Source of the DNA: CAKVLS01 sp045534265
Lineage (GTDB): Bacteria > Bacillota > Clostridia > Christensenellales > UBA1242
Length of the DNA: 64,000 nt
Direction of reading: 5' to 3'
Assembly (NCBI GenBank): GCA_045534265.1
Contig: JAZSJH010000006.1
Span: 62,001 to 126,000, forward strand
In this document: positions 10,401-17,664 of the stretch, piece by piece
How the letters are laid out: each line of letters starts with the position of its first letter
Numbering within the stretch: position 1 is the stretch's first letter
The notes under the pieces: generated by a model
What the model saw: only the letters and a program-made list of their open reading frames with translations
What the model was told of the DNA's origin: nothing
Databases searched by the model: none
Position numbers and translations under genes: made by a program

Positions 10401-10825
10401 GAAAGTTTGTAGTAGCTGTTCTTTTCAAGGTCAATTGTTTCTGAAGTTTTGTAACCAAATCTTGTATAACTATCTTGAGAATCAATCATTAAGATTTTTG
10501 TATCATCAGCGCCACTATGAGTAGATGGGTTTTCATCTAGACCGTATTTTGTATTTTTTGTAAAAGTAGCGTTTTCGGTATCAATAACACCTTTTGATAC
10601 ATTATCTTCATCTCCGCCAGCTGCAGACCAATAACTTGGATTGTTTGGTTTGCCGGTTGATGTTGATGTGCTATTTTCAAAATCAGGGTTTGAAATAAGA
10701 TCACTAGCCGCTGCATATGCTTTTTTGCTTGCAAATGTAAAGATCAAAGTAAATTGCAATGAAAGCAAAAATAGTGCACATAAGCAAAGCATCATTGTCT
10801 TTTTTGTAAATTGTAAAAGTTTCAT
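7490..10825 (-). CDS. Large cell-surface protein: four degenerate repeats, membrane anchor, cytosolic coiled coil
   Basis: 1111 residues. A signal peptide (residues 1-39, hydrophobic core MLCLCALFLLSLQFTLIF, ending AYAA) precedes four related extracellular modules at about 41-235, 265-470, 485-690 and 703-885. Each has a beta-rich pattern with a recurring core (K/S-x-VY-K/S, then W/N-x-Y-x-FYI or TIY, then L-x-LSLG, then G-x-x-x-FDDI/VDAI) that resembles jelly-roll carbohydrate-binding modules. A Glu/Thr-rich linker, one membrane segment (about 922-946) and a Lys/Glu-rich coiled coil of about 160 residues on the cytosolic side follow. There is no sortase motif. I do not recognise a named family; glycan binding is an inference. 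Ribosome binding site AGGTGA. It is monocistronic. Confidence 0.75.
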   Translation of the reverse strand: MKLLQFTKKTMMLCLCALFLLSLQFTLIFTFASKKAYAAASDLISNPDFENSTSTSTGKPNNPSYWSAAGGDEDNVSKGVIDTENATFTKNTKYGLDENPSTHSGADDTKILMIDSQDSYTRFGYKTSETIDLEKNSYYKLSVYCKTETLTNGASIYLTGSEKALTNQYHFVDITTNPTINSGWTNYTFYIRTNINEKANLTLELWLGSKADNNVTSNGAVFFDDITISTIDQNLYHEYINSYDFSDEDNMPETYRNIDLTKNLYPNQFENSNFESDTLVGWERVISGGEEGTYSGLTIAGNTSEMLADMHLENTEVIPGSTNTYGNTKALYINHTNEDGSHTEYKSTPITIKQHSFAMISVYAKTGNIKNGGAYVSAQAVEEAINPGEKEEDDAELKVTSSAFSSSTTALEVYNNYCVVTIYVEGNPYRDTNITLSLGLGSEDTKTKGYVLFDDIQVNYISYTSYKGASENVLKLYKDSDTTKISNGSFNFSNSEKPATYPVAPRNWTVSNDISGIININEANFNAKQSTTVPTYGANAVNPGPINYPGADTNITTTKQNVLMLRSDNVNSFVSATSDTFAYDISTTSENDSSTTPIVAISVYAKVQDNLSNSESGANITLLNGAYTIAAINNIRSTEWTKYTIYLEANLSTLSLQLVLSLGSEANPTSGYAYFDFVSYTTNITKEEVATRDKNTTVYTTLSNNNFDSYIAKENGVHTPTTMTSTDVSSATTAGVIDASTISTHVVNVDIPAREGKVNNNLLMIKNNAPTNYSYTTNYSYNFASGSHYVVTVWVYTSNLTTNEDIEEYGVNISMTNVEKSFSHVSSKIELDENVWTAFKFYISAQTDSSITSTLTVSLGDEDHPTQGFVFVDAISVESIDAETYNEATENDYTIKTIAEVAIPEETPEEETTPAQTGAGVNYWILFSSIILAVALVIALIGFAVRKLNFRIPRFSKNKKADYNRDLGLNHADVKRELAAARAAKLKELDKQIANTKDSMAKLKADYEASIKGLDNEQKVEKLFTKYAKANGKLQTEVDNYESAKKYLTDETNIKLEEQREIRKRQIMLEEENRLLKQNQAAIEKEKQKEKEAKKAKEEEGKKKARLKSKQ

Positions 10826-11015
10826 TTTTCACCTATACCTTGTTAGTAAATTTTAAGTAATAGTCGCAAAGCTCTTTATTAATATATATATAATAATATA
10901 TATAAAACTCATAGACTTTTATATTATATAACAAGGCACTTAATTTTGCAATCAAAAATTTCATAAAGATAGCGATTTTTTATATTTTTTTGCAATTTAC
11001 TTATAATAAATATAT

Positions 11016-11381
11016 ATGAAAAAAGATAATTTCAAGTTAACAAAAATTATTTGCTGTAGTATTGCAATAGGAATAGTAAATGGACTTCTTGGTGGTGGGG
11101 GTGGAATGTTATGCGTTCCGGCGCTAATTAGCCTTGGAAAACTATCTACAAAAATGGCTCACGCAACAGCTGTGTTTGTTATGCTGCCCATTAGTATTCT
11201 TAGTAGCATTGTCTATTCGATATCTGTAAAAACGGATATAAATATATTGCTGCTTGTAACCGCGGGTAGTTTAATAGGAGCTTTTGTAGGAACTAAACTT
11301 CTTAAAAAAATAAAGTCAATTGTAATTGATTATATATTTGTTGCGGTTATATTTTTAGCCGGATTTAGAATGTTATTTTAG
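11016..11381 (+). CDS. Half-size TauE/SafE family transporter, N-terminal-half type
   Basis: 121 residues, about four membrane segments, with the glycine-rich family signature in GIVNGLLGGGGGMLCVPAL near residues 19-38. Full TauE/SafE (DUF81) proteins are about 250 residues with two such halves and export or import sulfur-containing anions such as sulfite or sulfoacetate. The second half is encoded by the next gene 8 bases downstream. The -10-like TATAAT (11002-11007) is 8 bases before the ATG with no Shine-Dalgarno sequence, suggesting a leaderless mRNA. The substrate is not determinable. Confidence 0.85.
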   Translation: MKKDNFKLTKIICCSIAIGIVNGLLGGGGGMLCVPALISLGKLSTKMAHATAVFVMLPISILSSIVYSISVKTDINILLLVTAGSLIGAFVGTKLLKKIKSIVIDYIFVAVIFLAGFRMLF

Positions 11382-11389
11382 GTGATATT

Positions 11390-11758
11390 ATGTGGTATGT
11401 TATTGTAGGATTATTGTCAGGTGCTTTGGGCGCTATGGGAATGGGCGGTGGTACTATTTTGATACCTATGCTTATAACTTTTTTTAGTGTAGAGCAAAAA
11501 TCAGCTCAATTTATAAATCTTGTTTCATTTGTTTTTATGGCAGCTGTTGCTGTTATTTTGCATAAGAAAAACAATCTTATTAATTTTGGGCTTGGCTCAA
11601 TATTTGCGATTTTTGGCGGTGTTTTTGCGCTTATTGTCTCAATAATTGCTTCCAAGCTTAATTCTCAAATATTAAAAATTATCTTTGGGATTTTTTTGAT
11701 TATCGTAGGAATCTGTCAATTAATTTCTTGCATAAAAAAACAAAAATCAAATAAATGA
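11390..11758 (+). CDS. Half-size TauE/SafE family transporter, C-terminal-half type
   Basis: 122 residues, about four membrane segments, signature GALGAMGMGGGTILIPMLI near residue 9. It has its own ribosome binding site, AGGTGA, which overlaps the TAG stop of the preceding half gene, so the two are translated as separate chains and presumably assemble into one carrier. The combined length (243 residues) matches a single full-length family member. Because the second chain has its own start and ribosome binding site, I read this as two genes and not a frameshifted one. Confidence 0.85.
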   Translation: MWYVIVGLLSGALGAMGMGGGTILIPMLITFFSVEQKSAQFINLVSFVFMAAVAVILHKKNNLINFGLGSIFAIFGGVFALIVSIIASKLNSQILKIIFGIFLIIVGICQLISCIKKQKSNK

Positions 11759-11800
11759 AAAATACTTGCAGAAAGAACTTTGTTGTGTTAAAATATTGCC

Positions 11801-11820
11801 GTAGTATAGGATTATGCTAC
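11801..11820. repeat. Imperfect inverted repeat before the ferredoxin gene
   Basis: GTAGTATA and TATGCTAC arms (7 of 8 pairs) around GGAT, 22 bases before the ferredoxin ATG and overlapping the likely promoter. It could be an operator; nothing else supports this. Confidence 0.35.
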
Positions 11821-11842
11821 TAATTTTAAGGAGAAAAATATT

Positions 11843-12007
11843 ATGGTAGTAAATAACGAAAAATGTATCGGTTGTGGCGCTTGTGTAGCTACATGCCCAG
11901 TAGAAGCTATTGAACTTGTTGATGGCAAAGCAAAAATCAATCCTGACAAATGCGTATCTTGTGGCGCTTGCCAAGGAACATGCCCAGTAGAAGCTATTGA
12001 AGGCTAA
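11843..12007 (+). CDS. 2[4Fe-4S] ferredoxin (clostridial type)
   Basis: 54 residues with two CxxCxxCxxxCP cluster motifs: CIGCGACVATCPVEAIE and CVSCGACQGTCPVEAIE, the classic duplicated clostridial ferredoxin. It is a soluble low-potential electron carrier for enzymes such as pyruvate:ferredoxin oxidoreductase and hydrogenase. The ribosome binding site is AAGGAGAAAA, 8 bases before the ATG. It stands alone, with strong translation signals as expected for an abundant protein in a fermentative anaerobe. Confidence 0.97.
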   Translation: MVVNNEKCIGCGACVATCPVEAIELVDGKAKINPDKCVSCGACQGTCPVEAIEG

Positions 12008-12099
12008 AAAATTGTTATAAAATAAATAAAATAGGGTATATACAAACGATTTTGTTTATGTTATAATCAGTTATCGATAAAAATTAAGGAGACAGACTT

Positions 12100-13614
12100 T
12101 TGGAAAAGGTTGCGGTAATTAATCTTGGTACTACAAAAATTGATTTGATTTTGGCAAGTGTTATGCCAGAAGGAAATTTTGTTGTTTTTGAAGAAATGTC
12201 AGAAACTGTAAAAATCGGCCAAGATATGGAACAAGATGGCTTTATCAAATCTGCACGTATTGCAGAGGCTATTTCTGTTTTGAAGATGTTTAAGGTTATG
12301 TGTGATGTTAACAAAATAACAAATGTTATTGCTGTTGCTGTACACAATATCAAAGAGCTAAAAAATCAAAGAAGCTTTTTTGAAGAAATATACAACACTT
12401 GTGGATTTAAGTTTAGGGTTTTGACCGAAGACGAAGAACTTATGGCTTTGTACACAGGCATTATTAATACATTGGATATACCAAAGGGTGTTATTATTAA
12501 TGTTAAGGGTAGTTGTACTAATCTTATCCATTATAACAGAAGAAATATTTTGAATAAGATTACAATCCCTATGGGTTCTTATACATTGTCACAACTTTTT
12601 GAAAACAGCAAAGAGTCTCCAGAAACAATCTGTACAAGAATGGTAGAACTATTTAGACAAGAGCTAAAAGGACAAACTTGGGTTAAAGATATTGACGAAG
12701 ATTTTACATTTATCGGCGCTGGTTCTGCATTTTGTAATGTAGGCAAACTAAGCAGAAAGATCAAAAAGTACCCAGTAGAACTAGCTCACAATTATCCTAT
12801 GACAAAAGATGATTTTGAAGCAGTTTATGATTTGGTTAAAGGTCTAGATTTAGACAAAACTAAAAAAATCAAAGGTATTGCTAGTGACAGAGCAGATATG
12901 CTTGCAAGTAGCATTTGCATTATCAAAGCTTGTCTTGAAGCTATGAAGGTAGAAAAATTTGTTGTTTCAGAAAAAGACATCAAAGAAGGCCTTGTACTTA
13001 ACTATGCTGTTCCTATCACTAACGAAAAACCTATTGCAGACCTTCTAACTTATAGTCTAGATACAATCAATGTATTCTACGACAGAGAAGGCAATAATGC
13101 AAAACAAGTAGGAGAGCTTGCACTAATCCTATTTAGACAACTAAAAGTTTTACACAAACTATCTAGAGGATATCTAAAGGTATTAAGAATAGCTTCTGCT
13201 ATGTACAATAGTGGCGAAAGAATCAAATTCTATAACCACGAAAAGAATAGTTTCCATATCATACTAAATTCTGAAATCTTTGGTGCAACTCAAAGAGAAA
13301 TCGTTCTTGCAGCATTTGTATGTTCTTGTCAAGATTCTAACGACTTTAGCTTGGCAGAATGGATCAAATACAAAGACATTTTGCTAGAAGAAGATTTGCA
13401 AGCAGTTAAAAAACTTGCAATTATCGTAAGAATTGCCGAAGCTTTGGACAAAACACATAGAAGTGTTGTTCAAGATATCAGCTGTGATGTTTTGGGTGAC
13501 TCTGTTATTATGAAAACAATCGTAACTCAAGATGCTCAAATCGAAATCAAAGAAGCTATAAAAGCTGGCACTGATTTTAGAAAAGCATATGGTAAGAGTT
13601 TGGAAGTATTATAA
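12100..13614 (+). CDS. Ppx/GppA-family phosphatase with C-terminal HD-like region
   Basis: 504 residues of the ASKHA-fold exopolyphosphatase/guanosine pentaphosphatase family. The N-terminal phosphate loop reads VAVINLGTTKIDLILASV, and the first-domain segment VIAVAVHNIKELKNQRSFFEEI with FRVLTEDEELMALYTGI matches the conserved Ppx TSAxRxAxN...I-x-G-x-EEA region in degenerate form. The second half (about 310-500) is helical and resembles the HD-type C-terminal domain (HKLSRGYLKVLRIASAMYNSG). Several canonical residues are altered (VHNIKELKN in place of TSALRDAKN; LTEDEELMA in place of ISGEEEA), so the reaction (polyphosphate or pppGpp hydrolysis) is uncertain. TTG start with AAGGAGA. Confidence 0.7.
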   Translation: MEKVAVINLGTTKIDLILASVMPEGNFVVFEEMSETVKIGQDMEQDGFIKSARIAEAISVLKMFKVMCDVNKITNVIAVAVHNIKELKNQRSFFEEIYNTCGFKFRVLTEDEELMALYTGIINTLDIPKGVIINVKGSCTNLIHYNRRNILNKITIPMGSYTLSQLFENSKESPETICTRMVELFRQELKGQTWVKDIDEDFTFIGAGSAFCNVGKLSRKIKKYPVELAHNYPMTKDDFEAVYDLVKGLDLDKTKKIKGIASDRADMLASSICIIKACLEAMKVEKFVVSEKDIKEGLVLNYAVPITNEKPIADLLTYSLDTINVFYDREGNNAKQVGELALILFRQLKVLHKLSRGYLKVLRIASAMYNSGERIKFYNHEKNSFHIILNSEIFGATQREIVLAAFVCSCQDSNDFSLAEWIKYKDILLEEDLQAVKKLAIIVRIAEALDKTHRSVVQDISCDVLGDSVIMKTIVTQDAQIEIKEAIKAGTDFRKAYGKSLEVL

Positions 13615-13616
13615 TC

Positions 13617-13647
13617 AAAAAAGACTACAAAATTGTAGTCTTTTTTT
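13617..13647 (+). terminator. Intrinsic terminator after the Ppx/GppA-like gene
   Basis: AAAAAAGACTACAA / TTGTAGTCTTTTTTT perfect stem with a 2-base loop, followed by T-rich sequence. Confidence 0.9.
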
Positions 13648-13734
13648 ATTTTTTGGCACAAAAACGCTGTATAATTTATAAAATAACTTGCGTTAAAGTT
13701 TTTTTATAGTTATACTAAAATTAGAGGATTTAAT

Positions 13735-14745
13735 ATGGCTGTAATAGATATTGCAATTGATATGGGTAGTTCTTATACTACCATATTCAAAAAAGGTAGC
13801 GGAATTGTACTAAGAGAGCCTACTGCCGTATGTATTCAAAAGGCAAGTAAGGGAACTAAAGTAAAAGAAGTCGGCATCAAAGCCAAGAAAATGCAAGGCA
13901 GAACTGGTGTTAACACTGCTGTTGTTTTTCCTGTGGTTGAAGGCGTTATAAAAAATGTCGATTTGTGTATAGAGATGCTGACTCAATTTTTGGCAAAAAT
14001 TGTACCAAATACATTTATTAGACCAAAAATCAGAGCCGTTGTGACCGTTCCTTGCGGATTAACTAGCGAAGAAGTTGCCGATTATGAAAAAGTTATGTAT
14101 GGGGCAAATATAGGCAGAATATATATTGTTCCAACTATTTTAGCGTCAGCTATCGGTGATGACATAAAAACAAGCCAACCAAGGGGCTCTTTGGTTGTTA
14201 ATATCGGTGGCGGAAAGACCGAAATTGCAGTAATTAGCCTTGATAGCATTGTCAATGGCTGTATGGTGTCAATAGGTGGAAAACTTATGGACTCAGCTAT
14301 TACAGAAAGAGTAAAAGATTTATTTGATATAAATATCAGTGAAACTACCGCTGAAAAGATAAAGCAAGAAGTTGCCAGCTTATACGAAAACGACCGTAGC
14401 AGTCTTGAATTTAGCGGTGCGGATATTAGTAGCAGTAGACCAGTAACCGAAGTAGTTAACGCAAAACAAATAAGCATTGCAGTGTCTACATTTTATGATG
14501 ATATCATAAAAGCAATTAACGGTATAATCAATACTTGCAAGCCAGATATAGTAGCAGATATTACAGAAGCAGGCATTGTTGTTTCTGGTGGTGGTAGCCA
14601 AATAACAGGGCTTGAAAATTATTTTAGAAAGGCACTAAACTTATCTGTAAAAGTGCCGGATAATGCGGTTAATTCTGTAATACTTGGTGCAGGAAAGCTT
14701 ATTTCTGATGAGTTTTTGCTAGAAAAAGTAATGAGAGAAAACTAA
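13735..14745 (+). CDS. mreB: MreB-like actin homologue (divergent)
   Basis: 336 residues, normal for MreB/Mbl. Phosphate-1 motif DIAIDMGSSYTTIFKKGSGI at the N-terminus, TVPCGLTSEEVADYEKVMYG (MreB equivalent VPSGITEVERRA), phosphate-2 motif VVNIGGGKTEIAVISL and adenosine motif GIVVSGGGSQITGL. MreB filaments guide lateral wall synthesis in rods. It is divergent: the region equal to GRDLxTGLP reads GADISSSRPVTEV. It is followed by minD, not mreC/mreD, so a specialised paralogue is possible. Ribosome binding site AGAGGA. Confidence 0.85.
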   Translation: MAVIDIAIDMGSSYTTIFKKGSGIVLREPTAVCIQKASKGTKVKEVGIKAKKMQGRTGVNTAVVFPVVEGVIKNVDLCIEMLTQFLAKIVPNTFIRPKIRAVVTVPCGLTSEEVADYEKVMYGANIGRIYIVPTILASAIGDDIKTSQPRGSLVVNIGGGKTEIAVISLDSIVNGCMVSIGGKLMDSAITERVKDLFDINISETTAEKIKQEVASLYENDRSSLEFSGADISSSRPVTEVVNAKQISIAVSTFYDDIIKAINGIINTCKPDIVADITEAGIVVSGGGSQITGLENYFRKALNLSVKVPDNAVNSVILGAGKLISDEFLLEKVMREN

Positions 14746-14771
14746 TATTGTTATATTTTGTCAAAAAGGTC

Positions 14772-14803
14772 AAAGGGAGCATTAGCTTCCTTTACTTTTT
14801 TTT
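14772..14803 (+). terminator. Probable intrinsic terminator between mreB-like gene and minD
   Basis: AAAGGGAGC / GCTTCCTTT with an ATTA loop (one G-U pair) followed by ACTTTTTTTT. It would separate or attenuate mreB from minD. Confidence 0.65.
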
Positions 14804-14835
14804 ACCAAAAAATTATTATGTTTTTGAGGTGAAAA

Positions 14836-15618
14836 ATGGCAAGAAAAATAGTAATAACAAGTGGTAAAGGCGGAGTTGGCAAGACTTCTGTATGTGGAAA
14901 TCTAGGAATGCATCTTGCTAAATTAAAAAAGCGAGTACTTCTTGTAGATGTAGATATAGGGCTTAATAACCTTGACGTTGTTATGGGTGTAGAAAATAAA
15001 GTTGTTTTTGACCTTATTGATGTTTTGCAAGGAAAATGCAGAGCAAAACAAGCTATTATAAGAGATTTTGACAACCCACTTCTGTTTATAATGCCATCTG
15101 TACATTCTTTGGGCAGAAATGATATAAGTATATTGCAAATGAACAATTTGCTCAAAGATTTAGAAGATAGTTTTGATTATATATTAATCGATTGCCCAGC
15201 AGGACTAGATAAACCCTTTGAAAGGGCAATTGCTATAGCAAGTGAGGCAATCATTGTAGCAACCCCGCACATTTCGAGCCTAAGAGATGCGGATAAAACA
15301 ATAGATATACTAAAAGATTTTGGCTTAGATATTGTAGGGCTTGTTGTAAATAGAGTGCGTGGCGATATGGTTTTGTCCAAAGAAATGCTTGATCCTATCG
15401 AAACATCTAAAGCGATTGATCAAAAGTTAATAGGAATAATCCCTGAAGATGATATATTATCAAGCACTGGGCTTGTAAAAAGTGATACTTTATCTTTTAG
15501 GGCTTTTGAAATTTTAGCCGCCAATATCGAAAAGGGAGGCAATCAACTATTTGACTATACAAAAAAATATCGTGGTTTTTGGGGTAAGATACGACAAGAA
15601 CTAAAAAGGAGAGCATAA
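14836..15618 (+). CDS. minD: Septum-site determining ATPase MinD
   Basis: 260 residues, ParA/MinD family. Deviant Walker A GKGGVGKTSVCGNLG at residues 10-24, Walker A' VLLVDVDIGLNNLD, Walker B YILIDCPAGLD. The C-terminus (RGFWGKIRQELKRRA) is the amphipathic membrane-targeting helix. MinD-ATP dimers bind the membrane and recruit MinC to block division away from midcell; MinE drives ATP hydrolysis. minE follows at once; no minC is present nearby. Ribosome binding site GAGGTGA, 6 bases before the ATG. Confidence 0.95.
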   Translation: MARKIVITSGKGGVGKTSVCGNLGMHLAKLKKRVLLVDVDIGLNNLDVVMGVENKVVFDLIDVLQGKCRAKQAIIRDFDNPLLFIMPSVHSLGRNDISILQMNNLLKDLEDSFDYILIDCPAGLDKPFERAIAIASEAIIVATPHISSLRDADKTIDILKDFGLDIVGLVVNRVRGDMVLSKEMLDPIETSKAIDQKLIGIIPEDDILSSTGLVKSDTLSFRAFEILAANIEKGGNQLFDYTKKYRGFWGKIRQELKRRA

Positions 15619-15619
15619 T

Positions 15620-15859
15620 ATGAGTGATATTTGTACAATTAATAGACTAAAGAAAGTTCTTATATATAACAAAGATTTGCCATCAAGCGAAATTCAAAAG
15701 ATTATCAAAAGTGATATTATTAAGGTTCTTAATGGTTATACTGCTTTGGACGAAAATAGTGTGTTTGTTAATTTTAATTTAGAAAAAGATGGCGGATACA
15801 ACTTTGCTATTAGCGGAAAAGTAAGTCATATAAAGGATATTGGATTTCATATAAATTAA
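15620..15859 (+). CDS. minE: MinE-like cell division topological specificity factor
   Basis: 79 residues. The pattern RLKKVLIYNKDLPSSEIQKI followed by DIIKVLNGYTALDENSVFVN matches the MinE anti-MinCD helix (RLRLVLAHDR...) and the start of the dimerisation domain (EILEVISKYVEID). It starts 1 base after the minD stop with AAGGAGA inside the minD end, so the two are coupled. MinE stimulates the MinD ATPase. The identification rests on the pattern and position; the C-terminal half is less conserved. Confidence 0.8.
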   Translation: MSDICTINRLKKVLIYNKDLPSSEIQKIIKSDIIKVLNGYTALDENSVFVNFNLEKDGGYNFAISGKVSHIKDIGFHIN

Positions 15860-15874
15860 ATAGGAGATCTGCCC

Positions 15875-16696
15875 TTGCCAAAAGTAAAAATCAGTATTAG
15901 CTTTATATTATATGTTGCATTGCTGATATTACTTGGTAGGGGCTTTTTTTTGTTAACATATTTACTTGTATTGTTTATACACGAGTATTCTCACGCGTAC
16001 GTTGCATATAAACTAGGTTATAAACTCAATAGTATAACCCTAGCACCATTTGGGATATGTCTTAATATTGATAATAATAGCATAGACAGATTTGATAGTA
16101 TAAAAATAGCTGTAGCAGGGCCACTCATTAATTTTATACTTGCAATATTATGCATGGCTATTTGGTGGGCACATCCTGCTAGCTACTGTTTTTTGAGTGC
16201 TTTTTTTGAAGCAAATGTAGTAACTGGTACATTTAATTTATTACCATGCTTTCCTTTAGATGGTGGTAGGGTATTGAATAGTTGTATAAACCCTAAAAAC
16301 CCAAAGCTTGTTTTTGGGCTGATAAACATATTTTTTACTGCATTGTTTTTATTTATGTTTGTGTATTTTAACTTTAATATATCTTTTTTGATGATTGCTA
16401 TCTTTTTTGTTTTATCAATAAATACATTTTCCAAAAACATAAAATATGATTATATGCTTTATGTAGATAAAAAATGTAATAATATTACTAAAGTCAAAAG
16501 CTATATTGTGCCAGCAAGTCTGCAATTATTTAAGCTTGTACCAAAACTATCTCAAAATGTTTTTTCGATTTTTTTAGTTGTAGACCAAGACAGGGTTGTG
16601 GGAGAAATTTATGAAAGCCAATTAAAAAATATCTTTTCGTCAGTGCCACCGACAACTTTAATTAAAAACATTGTATTAAATGGCAAAAGATTGTAA
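15875..16696 (+). CDS. spoIVFB: SpoIVFB-like site-2 (M50) intramembrane metalloprotease
   Basis: 273 residues with about six membrane segments. Zinc motif HEYSH (HExxH) in LFIHEYSHAYVAYKLGY near residue 36, and the third ligand motif NLLPCFPLDGGRVLNS near residue 120. SpoIVFB cleaves pro-sigma-K in the mother cell during sporulation. The C-terminal 75 residues could be a degenerate CBS-like domain, as in SpoIVFB. TTG start, TAGGAGA 7 bases upstream. SpoIVFA, its usual partner, is not in this window, and whether pro-sigma-K is the substrate is unknown. Confidence 0.85.
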   Translation: MPKVKISISFILYVALLILLGRGFFLLTYLLVLFIHEYSHAYVAYKLGYKLNSITLAPFGICLNIDNNSIDRFDSIKIAVAGPLINFILAILCMAIWWAHPASYCFLSAFFEANVVTGTFNLLPCFPLDGGRVLNSCINPKNPKLVFGLINIFFTALFLFMFVYFNFNISFLMIAIFFVLSINTFSKNIKYDYMLYVDKKCNNITKVKSYIVPASLQLFKLVPKLSQNVFSIFLVVDQDRVVGEIYESQLKNIFSSVPPTTLIKNIVLNGKRL

Positions 16697-16707
16697 AAAA
16701 TTTTTAT

Positions 16708-17226
16708 ATGAAACAACTTCTCAAATATATCTTATCTCAAATGCTAGAGCATCAAAAAATGGCAGAAACAAAACACGGGGTTGCTATTGCTTTGATTAGT
16801 GGCGTTGCTGTTGTAGTTATTAATTTTGTGTCGAGTGAAGATATGTTTATAAAAATCGTATCTACGCTGTCTTTGATATTTTGCCTGCTTGCATTGGGGG
16901 TTAGCTTTTTGGCGGTAAGTTCAAAACTGGTAAAGGTTAAAGAAAAGCCAAAGAAAAAAGAGATTGTAAATTATCTGTACTTTAGTGATGTAAAAAACTT
17001 TTCACCGCTTCAATACTTAGATGAGCTGTCTATAGCTTATGATTTTCCAAAGGGGTATGCGCCGGACAGTTTTGAGATAGACCTTGCAAAAAGTGTGATT
17101 AGTGTTGCTCAAAGAACGTCTATAAAATACAAACTTTTTAATATCAGTATTAGCTTTTTATTTGTAAGTATACTATTGATGTCTTGTGTAGGGGTAGGGG
17201 CTTGGCTATATGGAACAATACTTTAG
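16708..17226 (+). CDS. DUF5706 / Pycsar-effector-like (PycTM-type) membrane protein
   Basis: 172 residues with the layout of the Pycsar effector transmembrane family: an N-terminal amphipathic stretch with HQKMAETKHG, a membrane hairpin (about 24-41 and 48-70), a basic loop (KVKEKPKKKE), the soluble motif NYLYFSDVKNFSPLQYL (about 88-104; family pattern N-x-YFxxI-x-x-x-SxxEYL), then KYKLF (about 140) and a third membrane segment (145-167). In Pycsar defence such proteins are triggered by cyclic pyrimidines and depolarise the membrane. Family assignment is from remembered motifs. There is no clear ribosome binding site. The next gene overlaps its end by 17 bases. A nucleotidyl cyclase lies about 4.7 kb downstream. 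Confidence 0.65.
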   Translation: MKQLLKYILSQMLEHQKMAETKHGVAIALISGVAVVVINFVSSEDMFIKIVSTLSLIFCLLALGVSFLAVSSKLVKVKEKPKKKEIVNYLYFSDVKNFSPLQYLDELSIAYDFPKGYAPDSFEIDLAKSVISVAQRTSIKYKLFNISISFLFVSILLMSCVGVGAWLYGTIL

Positions 17227-17596
17227 CGATTGGCTCAAAGGGCTTGTCGAAGACGACCCTTTGCCACAAGAGATAAGGCATATGTGCTTTATTATATCTT
17301 ATCGAAAAAGCCACACAGAGCTTGCACTATCTTGTAGCGAAAATCCTTTTTTATATGCTATTCCGGATATGTATTATCCGCTAGAGACAGAGTGTTTTTT
17401 CTGCCCAAAATACTTCAATATTCGACCAAATAGTCGGCAAAATGTGTATGCCGTCACAAAAAAATTAATTGTTGATTTTTTTGAAAAAGAAAAAACATTA
17501 ACACACTTTCGCCCGAATGGTCGGACTGAATTTGCAAATCTTACAATAAGTCTAGGTTTTAGGGGTAAAAAAGCAAATTTTTTAGTCAAAGTATAA
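17210..17596 (+). CDS. Hypothetical protein overlapping the DUF5706-like gene
   Basis: 128 residues, not recognised. It is soluble by appearance, with an acidic N-terminus (SDWLKGLVEDDPLPQEIRHM), a central FLYAIPDMYYPLETECFFCP segment and a basic C-terminal half (FRPNGRTEFANLTISLGFRG). The single CFFC motif could be redox or metal active, but there is no second pair. It starts within the end of the DUF5706-like gene, 17 bases before its stop, so co-translation and a shared role are likely. A 60-base AT-rich gap separates it from the next gene. Confidence 0.65.
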   Translation: MEQYFSDWLKGLVEDDPLPQEIRHMCFIISYRKSHTELALSCSENPFLYAIPDMYYPLETECFFCPKYFNIRPNSRQNVYAVTKKLIVDFFEKEKTLTHFRPNGRTEFANLTISLGFRGKKANFLVKV

Positions 17597-17664
17597 AAAA
17601 ATGATTGTGTTTTTTTTACAATTTTGTTATATTTTTTATGTAAATAACAAAGGAAGAAAAATAT

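Noticed and set aside
11016..11758. A frameshift breaking one TauE/SafE gene in two
   Set aside because: The second part has its own ATG and an AGGTGA ribosome binding site overlapping the first stop, and both halves have natural ends.
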